Shown: positions 8,188-16,869, numbered from the stretch's first letter. The stretch is DNA of 64,000 nt from JANWVO01 sp964458495 (GCA_964458495.1 CAYWJB010000006.1:174664-238663); one strand, 5' to 3'. Numbers and translations: made by a program. The notes: generated from the sequence alone by a model not told the origin.

Positions 8188-8538
8188 ATGATGGAAGAGA
8201 CAAGAAAAGCCCCGTTGGCGCCCAAGCGGCCGGGCGCTGAAAAGCAGGCGCAAAACATCCAGGAAGCGTTCCTGAATAATGCGCGGAAAGAGAAGATCCT
8301 GCTCACGATTTACCTGATGAGCGGGGTGAAATTGTCGGGCCGGATCAAGAGCTTCGACAAGTACTCGGTGGTGCTGGAGACGAACAACCAGGAGCAGCTG
8401 ATCTTCAAGCACGCCATCTCGACGGTGGTGGTGACAAAGTCCACGTATGCCGGGCCGCCGCCGGCGGCGTCCCATGCCGCGGCGGGCGCGCCCGGGCAGC
8501 CTGCGGCCGCGGAGGCGCAGGAGGTAGAGCGCCGCTGA
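8188..8538 (+). CDS. hfq: RNA chaperone Hfq
   Basis: Hexameric Sm-like protein that pairs small RNAs with mRNAs. The 116-residue chain has an Sm core from about residue 22 to 82: IQEAFLNNARKEK, then VKLSGRIKSFDKYSVVL (Sm1) and IFKHAIST (Sm2, the usual YKHAI-type motif). The tail after residue 85 is Ala/Pro/Gly-rich and disordered. AAGGAGGGG precedes two consecutive ATGs (8188 and 8191). It sits directly upstream of hflX, the classical hfq-hflX order. Confidence 0.95.
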   Translation: MMEETRKAPLAPKRPGAEKQAQNIQEAFLNNARKEKILLTIYLMSGVKLSGRIKSFDKYSVVLETNNQEQLIFKHAISTVVVTKSTYAGPPPAASHAAAGAPGQPAAAEAQEVERR

Positions 8539-8570
8539 GCCTGGGAACGGAAGCCGAGCGGGCGATCGTC

Positions 8571-9818
8571 GTGGCCGTGGAGACGGCCAGGGAGAGGGCG
8601 GAGGCGTTTTCGAGCGCGGAGTCGCTGGAGGAGCTCGCGGCGCTGGCCGGGAGCGCCGGGGCGGTGGTGGTGGAGAAGGTGCTGCAGGCGCGGGAGGCGC
8701 TGGACGCGGCGACACTGGTGGGTTCCGGCAAGGCGGAGGAGATCCGTGCGCTGGCGGAGGCGCTTGAGGCGGATCTCGTGATCTTCGACCGCGAGCTGAC
8801 CGGGACGATGCAGCGCAACCTGGAGAAGCGGCTCGGGGTGAAGGTGCTGGACCGGACCCAGCTCATTCTGGACATCTTTGCGAGGCGGGCGCGGACGCGG
8901 GAGGGGCAGTTGCAGGTAGAGCTGGCGCAGCTGAAGTATCTGCTGCCGAGGCTCACCGGACGTGGGGCGGCGTTGAGCCGGCTGGGCGGCGGAATCGGCA
9001 CGAGGGGGCCGGGGGAGACGAAGCTGGAGACGGACCGGCGGCGGATCCGCGTGCGGATCAGGAAGATCCAGGGGGACCTGGAGGCCGTGCGAAGGACGCG
9101 CGCCACGCAGAGGCGGCTGAGGCAGGCGGTGCCGCTGGCGACAGTGGCGCTGGCGGGGTACACGAACGCGGGCAAGAGCACGCTGTTCAACCGGCTGTGC
9201 CGGGCCGAGGTGATGGCGGACGCGCGGATGTTTGCAACGCTGGATCCGACAGTGAGGCAGATGGTGCTGCCGTCGCGGCGGAGGGTGTTGCTGTCGGACA
9301 CCGTAGGGTTTATCCGGCAATTGCCGACGACGCTGGTGGAGGCGTTCCGGGCGACGCTCGAGGAGGTGACAGAGGCCTCGCTGCTGCTGCATGTGGTGGA
9401 CGCGTCGTCACCGGCGGCGTCGGAATATTGCGCTCATGTAAGACAGGTGCTGGGAGAGATCGGGGCGCTGGACACGCCGCAGGTGCTGGTTTTGAACAAG
9501 GCGGATCTGCTGGAGCCGGGAGCCGGAGAGGCGCTGGGGCGGCGGTTGTCGGGAGAAGCGGGAGGGGCGCCGGCGGTGACGGTTTCGGCGCTGACGGGGG
9601 AAGGAGTCGACCGGCTGCTGGAAGTCGTGGACCGGCACCTGCCTGACGATCCACTGGCGCAGGTGCGCCTGCGCGTCCCGATCGGGGAGTTGGGGGTCGT
9701 GCATCTGGTGCACGAGTATGGGACGGTGAGCGCGGAGCGGTACCTGGAGGACTGCTGCGAGGTGGAGGCGAAGGTGCCGGCGTCGCTCCTGCGGCGGCTG
9801 CAGGCGTACCGGGCGTGA
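8571..9818 (+). CDS. hflX: GTPase HflX
   Basis: Ribosome-associated GTPase that splits stalled or hibernating ribosomes. The N-terminal HflX domain and the helical arm with the GRGAALSRLGGGIGTRGPGE segment are followed by G1 GYTNAGKS, G3 DTVGF and G4 NKAD. The given start is GTG at 8571, but the in-frame residues just upstream read ERAIVV and continue smoothly into the conserved N-terminus, so translation may begin further upstream at a CTG (8535 or 8541), overlapping or touching the hfq stop. That would couple the two genes. An inverted repeat starts right at the stop. Confidence 0.92.
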   Translation: MAVETARERAEAFSSAESLEELAALAGSAGAVVVEKVLQAREALDAATLVGSGKAEEIRALAEALEADLVIFDRELTGTMQRNLEKRLGVKVLDRTQLILDIFARRARTREGQLQVELAQLKYLLPRLTGRGAALSRLGGGIGTRGPGETKLETDRRRIRVRIRKIQGDLEAVRRTRATQRRLRQAVPLATVALAGYTNAGKSTLFNRLCRAEVMADARMFATLDPTVRQMVLPSRRRVLLSDTVGFIRQLPTTLVEAFRATLEEVTEASLLLHVVDASSPAASEYCAHVRQVLGEIGALDTPQVLVLNKADLLEPGAGEALGRRLSGEAGGAPAVTVSALTGEGVDRLLEVVDRHLPDDPLAQVRLRVPIGELGVVHLVHEYGTVSAERYLEDCCEVEAKVPASLLRRLQAYRA

Positions 9819-9850
9819 TTTCCACAGGCTGTGGAAAACCCTGTGGAAGA
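9819..9850. repeat. Cluster of three DnaA-box-like 9-mers
   Basis: TTTCCACAG-G-CTGTGGAAA (9819-9837) is a perfect palindrome and a third CTGTGGAA half follows at 9841-9848. Read as 9-mers these give ATTTCCACA, TTTTCCACA and TCTTCCACA, one or two bases from the TTATCCACA DnaA box. There is no T tract, so a terminator is unlikely. Confidence 0.45.
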
Positions 9851-9934
9851 TGTGTGAGCGCCAGGGGGTGAGGGGGAGGCAGGAACGCGCGGCTAGGATT
9901 CGGGCGGGAATTGTTTTATCTTGTCGGAAGAGCG

Positions 9935-10633
9935 ATGAATCTGCCGAACGCGCTGACGCTGTTGCGGATCTTCTTCGTGCCGCTGCTTGTGGCGGTGCTG
10001 GTGCAGGAGAAGGCGGTTTATGAGGTAGCGCGGTGGCAGATTTCCAACCAGATGGCGGCGCTGGTGATCTTCCTGGCGGCGGCGGGGACAGACCTGCTGG
10101 ACGGATATCTGGCGCGGAGGTGGAACCAGATCACGACGGTGGGGATGCTGTTGGATCCGGTGGCGGACAAGTTGCTGATTTCTGCGGCGCTGGTGTCGCT
10201 GGTGCAGATCCACCTGGTGCCGAGCTGGATGGCGGTGCTGATCATCGGGCGGGAATTCGCCGTATCCGGACTGCGGAGCATCGCGGCGGCTGAGGGGTTC
10301 ACGATTCAGGCGAGCGAGCTGGGCAAGACCAAGATGGTGTTGCAGGTGGCGGCGATTGCCATGACACTTGTGGCGGCGGACTGGCCGGCGGCGCATCCGG
10401 CGGCGGCGGCGGCGTTGTGGGGGGCAATGGTCTTCGGGCTGGTCTCGGCGGCGGGCTATGCGCGGGAGTTCTGGCGGCGGATCGATGAAAGCGTGAAGGA
10501 ACGGAGGCGGATCGAGCTGTTGCGGCTGGAGCGGGAGAGGCGCAGGCACCTGAAGCGGGAACGGCGGCTGGCGAGGCGGGGAATGCTGGACGCAGCGGCG
10601 ACGCGGGCGCCGCAAGGCGGCGGAGAGAGCTGA
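9935..10633 (+). CDS. pgsA: CDP-diacylglycerol--glycerol-3-phosphate 3-phosphatidyltransferase
   Basis: Inner-membrane enzyme making phosphatidylglycerol phosphate, the committed step to phosphatidylglycerol. The 232-residue protein has the CDP-alcohol phosphotransferase motif D-x2-DG-x2-AR-x8-G-x3-D-x3-D, seen as DLLDGYLARRW followed by GMLLDPVADK near residues 52-80, and several hydrophobic spans. The ATG at 9935 gives MNLPNALTLLRI, the standard N-terminus of this family. After about residue 185 it carries an unusual Arg/Glu-rich tail (ERRRIELLRLERERRRH) not needed for catalysis. Confidence 0.92.
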   Translation: MNLPNALTLLRIFFVPLLVAVLVQEKAVYEVARWQISNQMAALVIFLAAAGTDLLDGYLARRWNQITTVGMLLDPVADKLLISAALVSLVQIHLVPSWMAVLIIGREFAVSGLRSIAAAEGFTIQASELGKTKMVLQVAAIAMTLVAADWPAAHPAAAAALWGAMVFGLVSAAGYAREFWRRIDESVKERRRIELLRLERERRRHLKRERRLARRGMLDAAATRAPQGGGES

Positions 10634-10701
10634 GCGCGGAGCGGCGCGCCTCGCGCGGCCGACGTGGCGGGGTCCAGGCGCCGCGCCGGCCCAGGGGCGG
10701 C

Positions 10702-12096
10702 CTACCTGCCCGAGGGGCCCGGGACGGAGCCGGGCCGGGGGGCAGGGAAGGGGTAGACATCGGGGACGACCTTCACGGGCGTGGTGAATTTCCAGTTCGA
10801 ACCGCCCGGTGTGGGGAAGGTCAATTCGACAAATCCGGCGGTGAAGCCTTTCCCGGGCTTGGGAATTTCCGCGACAAAAAGGCCAGGTTCTTGCGGAGAA
10901 AGTTCCGCGCTCTTGTAAGCGGGGCCGATGGATTCGAGGCGGAAATCGCGGGCCTCGGGGTTGTAGGCGGTCCAAAGCCTGACGGCGGAAGGGCGGTCCT
11001 TGCAGAGGACCTCGATGCGGCCCTCGGGACTGATCTTCCAGGAAAATTCCGGGCGTTTCCACCCGCGGACGATGGATTCATAGAAAGCGGCGAGGCTCTC
11101 GGCTGCGTCGGAGCGGCGCGTGACGCCGTGGTCGGTGTTGGGGACGTAGCGGAGGTATTTTTCGCCGGGGAGCTGATCGAAATAAAACTGCGACGAGTCC
11201 GGAACGAAGAACTGATCGCCGGCGGAATTGAGGATGAATTTGGGGATGGCGAGGCGGTGGCGGTACTGGAAGGGCTCAACGATCTTCATGAGGTTTGCGA
11301 ACTGCGGCGTGCCCATCCACTCCATGACGCCGTGCTCGACGTAGTCGCTGACAGCCGGGGCCCAGAAGCCGTAAACGCGCCAGTGGTGGACGAAGGACGC
11401 CTCGAGGTTGAGCAGGTCGATAACGGCGGGGATGATGGCAATGACGCGGGAGTCGACGGCGGCGGTGGTCCAGGTGGTCCATCCGCGCTTGGAGCCGCCG
11501 GTGACGACCCAGCGGGAGACTTTGGCGCCGCCGCCGGCGGGGGAAGCGAGGAACTGTTGGACGGCGTCCATGGCGCGGACGGCCGCCTTGGTCATGGGCA
11601 GACGCGCGGGCCAGCGCTCGTCGCCGGTCTCGAGGTACCGCTTCCAGGTGTAGGCGATGATGGAGTCTTCGGCCCGGCGGCGGGACTCGCCGAAGAAACT
11701 GAGCGGCTGGTTCGGGATCTGGCGGAGTTCGGCCGTGACGGTGCGGGTGCGGCGGGCGATGGCGGCGGCGATCGGGTCGGCGGCTTTGGGCGGGGCCGAA
11801 CCGTTGCGCCCGCCGCCGATGAGGAGGAGGGCAGTGTCGCTTTCCACGGTGTCGGGGCGGACGATGACGACGTGGTGGCGCCATTCCGTGCGGTCGACTT
11901 CTTCGGGAGAGAGCCAGTTCTGGGAGACCATTTCGAGGACGAACGTGGTGGCGCCCTCCGACGGGATTGTGTTGAGAACCTTCCACTGGAAGGCGGGGTC
12001 CGGCGCGCGGACATAACGGTCGAGAGCCGTTTCGTTTTTCGGCTGGGCAAGAGCAGAGACAGCGGCAAGAGCAAAAATTGCGAAAAGTCGTTTCAT
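10702..12096 (-). CDS. PqaA-like (PhoPQ-activated pathogenicity-related) alpha/beta hydrolase
   Basis: A 464-residue exported protein. The start at 12096 gives a signal peptide MKRLFAIFALAAVSALAQ; an in-frame ATG at 12111 would add five residues. The nucleophile elbow is VTGGSKRGWTTW, typical of the PqaA family, and the C-terminal half holds GDQFFVPDSS and PNTDHGV, which supply the acid and His regions of an alpha/beta-hydrolase triad. Family function is poorly known. It is transcribed away from kbl; only 45 bp separate the two starts. Confidence 0.8.
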   Translation of the reverse strand: MKRLFAIFALAAVSALAQPKNETALDRYVRAPDPAFQWKVLNTIPSEGATTFVLEMVSQNWLSPEEVDRTEWRHHVVIVRPDTVESDTALLLIGGGRNGSAPPKAADPIAAAIARRTRTVTAELRQIPNQPLSFFGESRRRAEDSIIAYTWKRYLETGDERWPARLPMTKAAVRAMDAVQQFLASPAGGGAKVSRWVVTGGSKRGWTTWTTAAVDSRVIAIIPAVIDLLNLEASFVHHWRVYGFWAPAVSDYVEHGVMEWMGTPQFANLMKIVEPFQYRHRLAIPKFILNSAGDQFFVPDSSQFYFDQLPGEKYLRYVPNTDHGVTRRSDAAESLAAFYESIVRGWKRPEFSWKISPEGRIEVLCKDRPSAVRLWTAYNPEARDFRLESIGPAYKSAELSPQEPGLFVAEIPKPGKGFTAGFVELTFPTPGGSNWKFTTPVKVVPDVYPFPAPRPGSVPGPSGR

Positions 12097-12120
12097 GCGG
12101 CTTCTGACCATGATACCCGA

Positions 12121-12126
12121 TATACT
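12121..12126 (+). promoter_or_regulatory. Candidate -10 box for kbl
   Basis: TATACT lies 15 bp before the kbl ATG in the 45-bp gap between two divergent starts, inside a small inverted repeat ACCC-N8-GGGT. No good -35 is visible. Confidence 0.3.
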
Positions 12127-12141
12127 GGGTGGCGGAGAGCC

Positions 12142-13335
12142 ATGTCGCATTCCAATCCACTTGCCTATCTGACCGCGCAACTGGAAGAGATGCGCGCTGC
12201 GGGCAGCTACTTTCGTCTGCGGGAACTGGAGAGCGCGTGCGAGCCGGTATGCCGCGCCGACGGGCGCGAGGTCATCAACCTGGCGTCGAACAATTACCTC
12301 GGGCTGGCGAACCATCCGAAGCTGAAGGAGGCGGCGATCCGCGCGGTGAGGGATCTGGGCGCGGGCACGGGGGCGGTGCGGACAATCACGGGGACGATGG
12401 CGATCCACATGGAGCTGGAGCGGCGGATCGCGGCGTTCAAGAACACGGAAGCGTGCGTCGTGTTCCAGAGCGGGTTCGCGGCGAATGCCGGGACGGTGAG
12501 CGCCATCCTGGGTCCCGAGGACCACATCATCAGCGACGAGCTGAACCATGCGTCGATCATCGACGGCTGCCGGCTGTCAAAGGCGAAGATCCATGTGTTC
12601 CGGCACCGGGACGCTGCGCATGCGGAAGAGATCCTGCGGGGGCTGGGAGGCGAGAGTGGGCGCAAGCTGCTGATCACGGATGGGGTGTTTTCGATGGACG
12701 GCGACATCGGGCCGTTGCCGGAGCTGGTGGAAGTGGCGGAAAGGCACGGGGCGATCATGATGGTGGACGATGCGCACGCCTCCGGGGTGCTGGGGCGGAA
12801 CGGGCGCGGGACAGTGGACCATTTTGGCGTCCATGGGCGGGTGCATGTTCAAGTGGGGACGCTGTCGAAGGCGATCGGAGTGCTGGGCGGGTATGTTTGC
12901 GGGAGCCGGGATCTGATCGAGTATCTGTATCACCGGGCCAGGCCATTTCTCTTCTCGACGTCGCATCCGCCGGCGGTGACGGCGGCGTGCATGGCGGCGT
13001 TCGAGTTGCTGGAGCAGGAGCCGGAGCGGATCGAGCGGTTATGGGAGAACACGCGGTATTTCAAGGAAGCCTTGAGGGCGCAAGGGTTCGATACGGGCGC
13101 GAGCGAGACGCCGATCACGCCGATTCTGGTGGGTGAGGCCGCGACGGCGCACCGGTTTTCAGCGGAGCTGTTTGAGGAAGGGTTGTGGGCGACGGGGATC
13201 GGATTCCCGACGGTGCCGCGCGGCAAAGCGCGTGTGCGGACAATCGTCACCGCGGCGCATACGCGCGGGCAACTGGACCGGGCGGTGGAGATCCTGGCGC
13301 GGGTGGCGAGGCGGATGGGGATTCTGAAAGTCTGA
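12142..13335 (+). CDS. kbl: Glycine C-acetyltransferase (2-amino-3-ketobutyrate CoA ligase)
   Basis: PLP enzyme that cleaves 2-amino-3-ketobutyrate with CoA to glycine and acetyl-CoA in threonine breakdown. The 397-residue protein has the alpha-oxoamine synthase layout: NLASNNYLGLANHP near residue 46, ELNHASIIDG near 134, VDDAHASGVLG near 208 and the PLP Lys in VGTLSKAIG (Lys243). The length and the NNYLGL block fit Kbl better than BioF or serine palmitoyltransferase. No tdh neighbour is present. The last 89 bp overlap the 3' end of the convergent glycosyltransferase gene. Confidence 0.88.
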   Translation: MSHSNPLAYLTAQLEEMRAAGSYFRLRELESACEPVCRADGREVINLASNNYLGLANHPKLKEAAIRAVRDLGAGTGAVRTITGTMAIHMELERRIAAFKNTEACVVFQSGFAANAGTVSAILGPEDHIISDELNHASIIDGCRLSKAKIHVFRHRDAAHAEEILRGLGGESGRKLLITDGVFSMDGDIGPLPELVEVAERHGAIMMVDDAHASGVLGRNGRGTVDHFGVHGRVHVQVGTLSKAIGVLGGYVCGSRDLIEYLYHRARPFLFSTSHPPAVTAACMAAFELLEQEPERIERLWENTRYFKEALRAQGFDTGASETPITPILVGEAATAHRFSAELFEEGLWATGIGFPTVPRGKARVRTIVTAAHTRGQLDRAVEILARVARRMGILKV

Positions 13336-14740
13336 GGGGCGGATCGAAGACGAGCAGGCGGTCGAAGTAGTGCTTGTCCGCGGAGGGGCAGGCCAGCAGG
13401 GGCGGGCGCTGCCGGAAGCCCGCGTCCTGAAGGGCGCGGAGAAGGATTCGGGAGGGCGTGCGGGTGGAGTCCGCGAGCAGGAAGACGCGGCCGCGGAGGG
13501 CGGAGGCGAGGGTGTCTGCTTCCTGCTGCAACTTGTGGGGCGGCTGGCGGCCCTCATAGCCCGGGTGCTGGTCGATCTCGGCGGGAAAGGACTGCCGCGA
13601 GGGGACTGGCGAAGGCCAGTGGTATTCCACAGGCTTGCGGGTCAAGCGGCAGAAGAGGACGGCATCGCTGGAAGTGGTTTGCTGTGCAAGCAGGCGTGCG
13701 GCTTCGGCGCTGGTGCAGGAGGTTTGGGCGCCCGGCCACCACATCCACACGCTTGCAGCGGCGAAGGCGGCAACAGGGAGGACGCCCGAGGTGAGCCTGC
13801 CGAGGGGGGCGAGCGCCACGGCGAGGAAGGGCGCGGCGATGATGGTGAAGCGGGCGTTGAGAACGGGCCTCCAGACCGAGATGATGCCGGGCAAGACGAG
13901 GACAAGAGCGGCTGAGGCCGCCGCGGCGCGCGATTCTCGCGGCCAGGGCGCGCGCGCGGCGCGGCGCCAGGCGAGGGCGAGCAAAGCGATGGGAGCGGCG
14001 ATGCAGAGGAAGACGAGATGCGCGCCGGCGGTTTCAGCCCATTTGGCGAACTGCGCGGGAGGGACCCAGGCGAGGTGCTGTGGGCGGTGGGCGAGTTGCT
14101 CCCATGCGGCGCGGCCCCACAGGAGCGCCCAGGCGGCGCCGCCCAAGGCCCATGCGGGCGCCAGCCGAAGGGCGGCGCGTCCATGGATCAGAACGATCCA
14201 CAAGGCGAGAGCCAGGACGAAAAGCGCGAAGAAATGATGCGTAAGCAAGCCGGCGGCAAGGGCGGCAGCGGCCGCAGCGGTCCACTTCCCGCTGTTGTGG
14301 TGAATGGCGCGGTCGCTGGCCAGCCAGGTGAGCAGACAGAGCGCGGCGAGCATCGCGTACATGCGGCCGTAAACCGACATCATGATCACGATGCCGTCGG
14401 CGGCGAGAATCCAGGCAGCCCAGGAGCGCGCAGGCGCCGATGCCGGAAGGATGTGCGCGGCCAGGAAGACGGCCAGGGCAGCCATCAGCAGGGAGAGGGC
14501 CCGGAGGCCCTCCACAGCGGGGCCCGCCAATGCGAGCCACACTTTGGCGAGGCAGTAGTAAAGAGGCGGATGGACGTCGGCCTGCAAGTGGCGCCACATG
14601 GCGGGCCAGGACAAGGCAGTGGCCTCGAGGGTAAAGACCTCGTCGGAAAGGACGGGGGCGGGGATCAAGGGTGCCAGAACGGCTACCAGGGCCGCCGCAG
14701 CGGCGGCCGAGATCATCCGGCTTTCAGCGAAACGCCCCAC
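13247..14740 (-). CDS. Multi-membrane glycosyltransferase (GT-C/ArnT-like family 39)
   Basis: A 497-residue integral membrane protein with about ten hydrophobic spans in residues 8-330. The GT-C signature is present: an acidic pair in LSDEVFTLE just after the first span, and DVHPPLYY in the next loop. Such proteins move sugars from polyprenyl-phosphate donors in the periplasm. The start is taken as GTG 14740; ATG at 14716 is an alternative. The C-terminal ~30 residues (Pro/Ser-rich) are encoded opposite the end of kbl with no earlier stop in frame. Acceptor unknown. Confidence 0.7.
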   Translation of the reverse strand: MGRFAESRMISAAAAAALVAVLAPLIPAPVLSDEVFTLEATALSWPAMWRHLQADVHPPLYYCLAKVWLALAGPAVEGLRALSLLMAALAVFLAAHILPASAPARSWAAWILAADGIVIMMSVYGRMYAMLAALCLLTWLASDRAIHHNSGKWTAAAAAALAAGLLTHHFFALFVLALALWIVLIHGRAALRLAPAWALGGAAWALLWGRAAWEQLAHRPQHLAWVPPAQFAKWAETAGAHLVFLCIAAPIALLALAWRRAARAPWPRESRAAAASAALVLVLPGIISVWRPVLNARFTIIAAPFLAVALAPLGRLTSGVLPVAAFAAASVWMWWPGAQTSCTSAEAARLLAQQTTSSDAVLFCRLTRKPVEYHWPSPVPSRQSFPAEIDQHPGYEGRQPPHKLQQEADTLASALRGRVFLLADSTRTPSRILLRALQDAGFRQRPPLLACPSADKHYFDRLLVFDPPLRLSESPSASPPAPGSPPPGPVARAYAPR

Positions 14741-14907
14741 AATCGAAGGAATCGGCTGCCGGCATGTCGGGCATTAGGCTGCTGCGGGTGAGACTTTTCC
14801 AAGTTCCGAACTAAGGTATCCAGCGGATTTGAGTAGAACCGGAGTACCGTTACGCTTGATCTAGCAACGGACAAGAGTTGCGAATTCGGGAGAGGAGAAA
14901 GAGAAGA

Positions 14908-15105
14908 ATGAAGAAGTTGAACAGCCTGATTTGGAAGCTGCGGATCATGAAGGACACCCGCGGCCAGGACCTGATCGAGTATGCCCTGATGGTCGGCTTC
15001 ATCGCCGTGGCGGCGGGCGCCGTGATCCCCGGCGTGGTCACCAGCATCCGGAGCATTTTCGAGAGGATCTCGGAAGTTCTGGCCAGCAGCGCCAGCCAGA
15101 CCTAA
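14908..15105 (+). CDS. Flp/Fap-type (type IVb) pilin
   Basis: A 65-residue prepilin. A short basic leader is followed by DTRGQDLIEYALMVGFIAV, the type IVb pattern of Gly at the processing site, Glu five residues into the mature protein (QDLIE) and a single hydrophobic helix. The mature part is tiny, as in Flp pilins. GGAGAGGAGAAAGAGA precedes the ATG. No tad/cpa secretion genes or prepilin peptidase lie nearby, so it is an orphan subunit here. A strong terminator follows directly. Confidence 0.85.
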   Translation: MKKLNSLIWKLRIMKDTRGQDLIEYALMVGFIAVAAGAVIPGVVTSIRSIFERISEVLASSASQT

Positions 15106-15127
15106 TCGATTCGTTCCCTGCGAAGGC

Positions 15128-15175
15128 GGAGGGCCGGCCAGTTCCCACGCCGTGGGGCGCCGGCCCTCCTTTTAT
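15128..15175 (+). terminator. Rho-independent terminator of the pilin gene
   Basis: An 11-bp perfect stem GGAGGGCCGGC / GCCGGCCCTCC (15128-15138 and 15159-15169) with an inner CCCAC/GTGGG hairpin, then TTTTAT. The tail overlaps the TAA stop of the convergent LarA-like gene. Confidence 0.85.
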
Positions 15176-16446
15176 GTCTTCGGGAATTCGAGCCATGAGG
15201 CGAGGTCGCCCGAGACGCCGAATTCGAGCGGCCGGGGCGGGGCGAGCAACTCCACAGAGGGGCCGGCGAGAGCCTCGGGGAGGAGGTTCTCCGACAGCGC
15301 CAGCACTGTGAGGTCCTGGGTGTTGCGGATCCACGCGAGGGTGAGATCCTCCGGCCGGAGCTTCCCGGTGGAGCGGGCGAGCGAGCTGAGGCATTCGCGG
15401 TCGGAGTGAAAGGTGGCGGGGATCTTCAGGCAGGCAAGCGCGCCGGAGGTGAGGCCGTTGACATAGGTGGGGCGGCGTTTCATGGCACGCACAAGCTGCC
15501 GGTGCACGGCGTCGGCCATGCCGATCCCGATGGCGTTGCCGTAACTCAGGGGGTGGAGGCGGCGGGCGATCACACGGCCCACTTTCGGGGCGAAGGGCCA
15601 GGGGTTGATGTTGCCGTGAATATCGCGGTTGATGATCTTGGGATCCATGCCGGAGCCCGACCAGTTCTTGCCGATTTCATCGACCACCAGCAGGTCGACC
15701 GATGAGACCGGGAGCCGGGGCATCCAGGTCTTGACCAGATTCAGAAGCTCCTCTTCACGGGCCTCCATCGTCTCCGCCGGAACAAATTCGATGTGGGATG
15801 TTTCATGCCAGGCGTCCTCCAGGATGGCCAGCCCCCCGGCGATCTTGCCCGTCGACAGCGCCTGCCGCCCCACCGAGCGGATCACGGCCTCCAGCCCCAG
15901 CCGGTGCCCCCAGGCGTGGTAGACCTGCGCCCCGGCGTACTTGCCCAGCCCGATGGCCATCATTTTGAACAGTCCGCTTTCGAGTTTTCCGGCGAAATCG
16001 GTGTGCCACTTGACGCGGGATACCAGGAGGATGGCGTCCGCGCGAAAGGCCGTGCGGTCGCCGACGGCGTCGATGCCTTCTGGAGTGCGGCCGATGGGAA
16101 CGACCGCGAGCGAACTGCGGATGGGAGCGCCGGTGCGTTCTTCGGTGAGTCCCAGTTTCTCGAGAACAGCAGCCTGCCCTTTGGCGGTGGCGGCGCCATG
16201 GCTCCCCATGGCGGGAAAAAGGAAAGGTTGCAGGCCGCGCTGTTTGAGGCAGGTGACAAGTTCGGCGACGATCTCATCGAGCCGCGAGATGCCTCGGCTG
16301 CCGGCGCCGATGGCGACCGTAGCGCCCGCGGGGAGCCGGTCAAGTGGGCGTGCGCTCTGCATGGCCTGGCGCACGGCGGCGCGCACGTCGCGCAGGCCCC
16401 GGCGGGGAAAGTTCTGGCGAATGACGGCGCAGCGGGGCAGGTCCAT
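15172..16446 (-). CDS. LarA-like (lactate racemase domain, DUF2088) protein
   Basis: A 424-residue soluble protein. The N-terminal half shows GAGSRGISRLDE, FPAMGSHGAATAKG and SRVKWHTDFAGKLESG followed by KMMAIGLGK, the conserved blocks of the nickel-pincer lactate-racemase superfamily. True LarA racemises lactate with a nickel-pincer nucleotide; many relatives act on other 2-hydroxy acids. No larB/C/E cofactor genes are present in the window, so the substrate and nickel dependence remain inferred. The start at 16446 removes a 46-residue leader that does not match the family. Confidence 0.65.
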   Translation of the reverse strand: MDLPRCAVIRQNFPRRGLRDVRAAVRQAMQSARPLDRLPAGATVAIGAGSRGISRLDEIVAELVTCLKQRGLQPFLFPAMGSHGAATAKGQAAVLEKLGLTEERTGAPIRSSLAVVPIGRTPEGIDAVGDRTAFRADAILLVSRVKWHTDFAGKLESGLFKMMAIGLGKYAGAQVYHAWGHRLGLEAVIRSVGRQALSTGKIAGGLAILEDAWHETSHIEFVPAETMEAREEELLNLVKTWMPRLPVSSVDLLVVDEIGKNWSGSGMDPKIINRDIHGNINPWPFAPKVGRVIARRLHPLSYGNAIGIGMADAVHRQLVRAMKRRPTYVNGLTSGALACLKIPATFHSDRECLSSLARSTGKLRPEDLTLAWIRNTQDLTVLALSENLLPEALAGPSVELLAPPRPLEFGVSGDLASWLEFPKT

Positions 16447-16840
16447 GGATCCATTGTAGGGAGCGCGGGAGGGGAGCTCATGGGAAGACTGAAAGCCCGG
16501 AACCGCGATCAGGGGGGCGAGGGGGAGTCGGTCGGCTCGGGGGCCGATGAGGTGGGTCCTTTCATGATGGACAGACTTCATCAAGGCAATGTCGCCACAG
16601 AGCGCGAAGTATTCGAGTGAGTCCCCGTCTGCAAGATTCGCCTGGACACTGACTTGCGGCCAGCAGTGCCAGCATCTCGAACACGAAACCCCTGGTTTCC
16701 CGGGCCGCCACCGTTTCCATCCGGGCTGGTTCTTCCCAAGGGATCCATCCCGGGGCCTGGCAGCCCGACCCGGTCAACACAAGATTTCTCTGATCCTCCG
16801 GGCATGTCGACTCACGGAACCAACCACAGGATGGAGACGC
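16447..16840. other. Intergenic stretch with no recognised gene
   Basis: About 395 bp between the divergent LarA-like and receptor genes. No convincing ORF, RNA gene or repeat was seen; the receptor promoter lies at its right end. Confidence 0.4.
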
Positions 16841-16869
16841 TTGACTCTCCCTGCGGCCGGGCGTAACAT
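16841..16869 (+). promoter_or_regulatory. Sigma70-type promoter of TonB-dependent receptor 1
   Basis: TTGACT, 17-bp spacer, TAACAT. The predicted start near 16876 gives a leader of about 25 nt containing AAGGAGG before the ATG at 16902. Confidence 0.55.

Noticed and set aside
9819..9837. The TTTCCACAG palindrome as an hflX terminator
   Set aside because: One-base centre allows no hairpin loop of useful size and no T tract follows.
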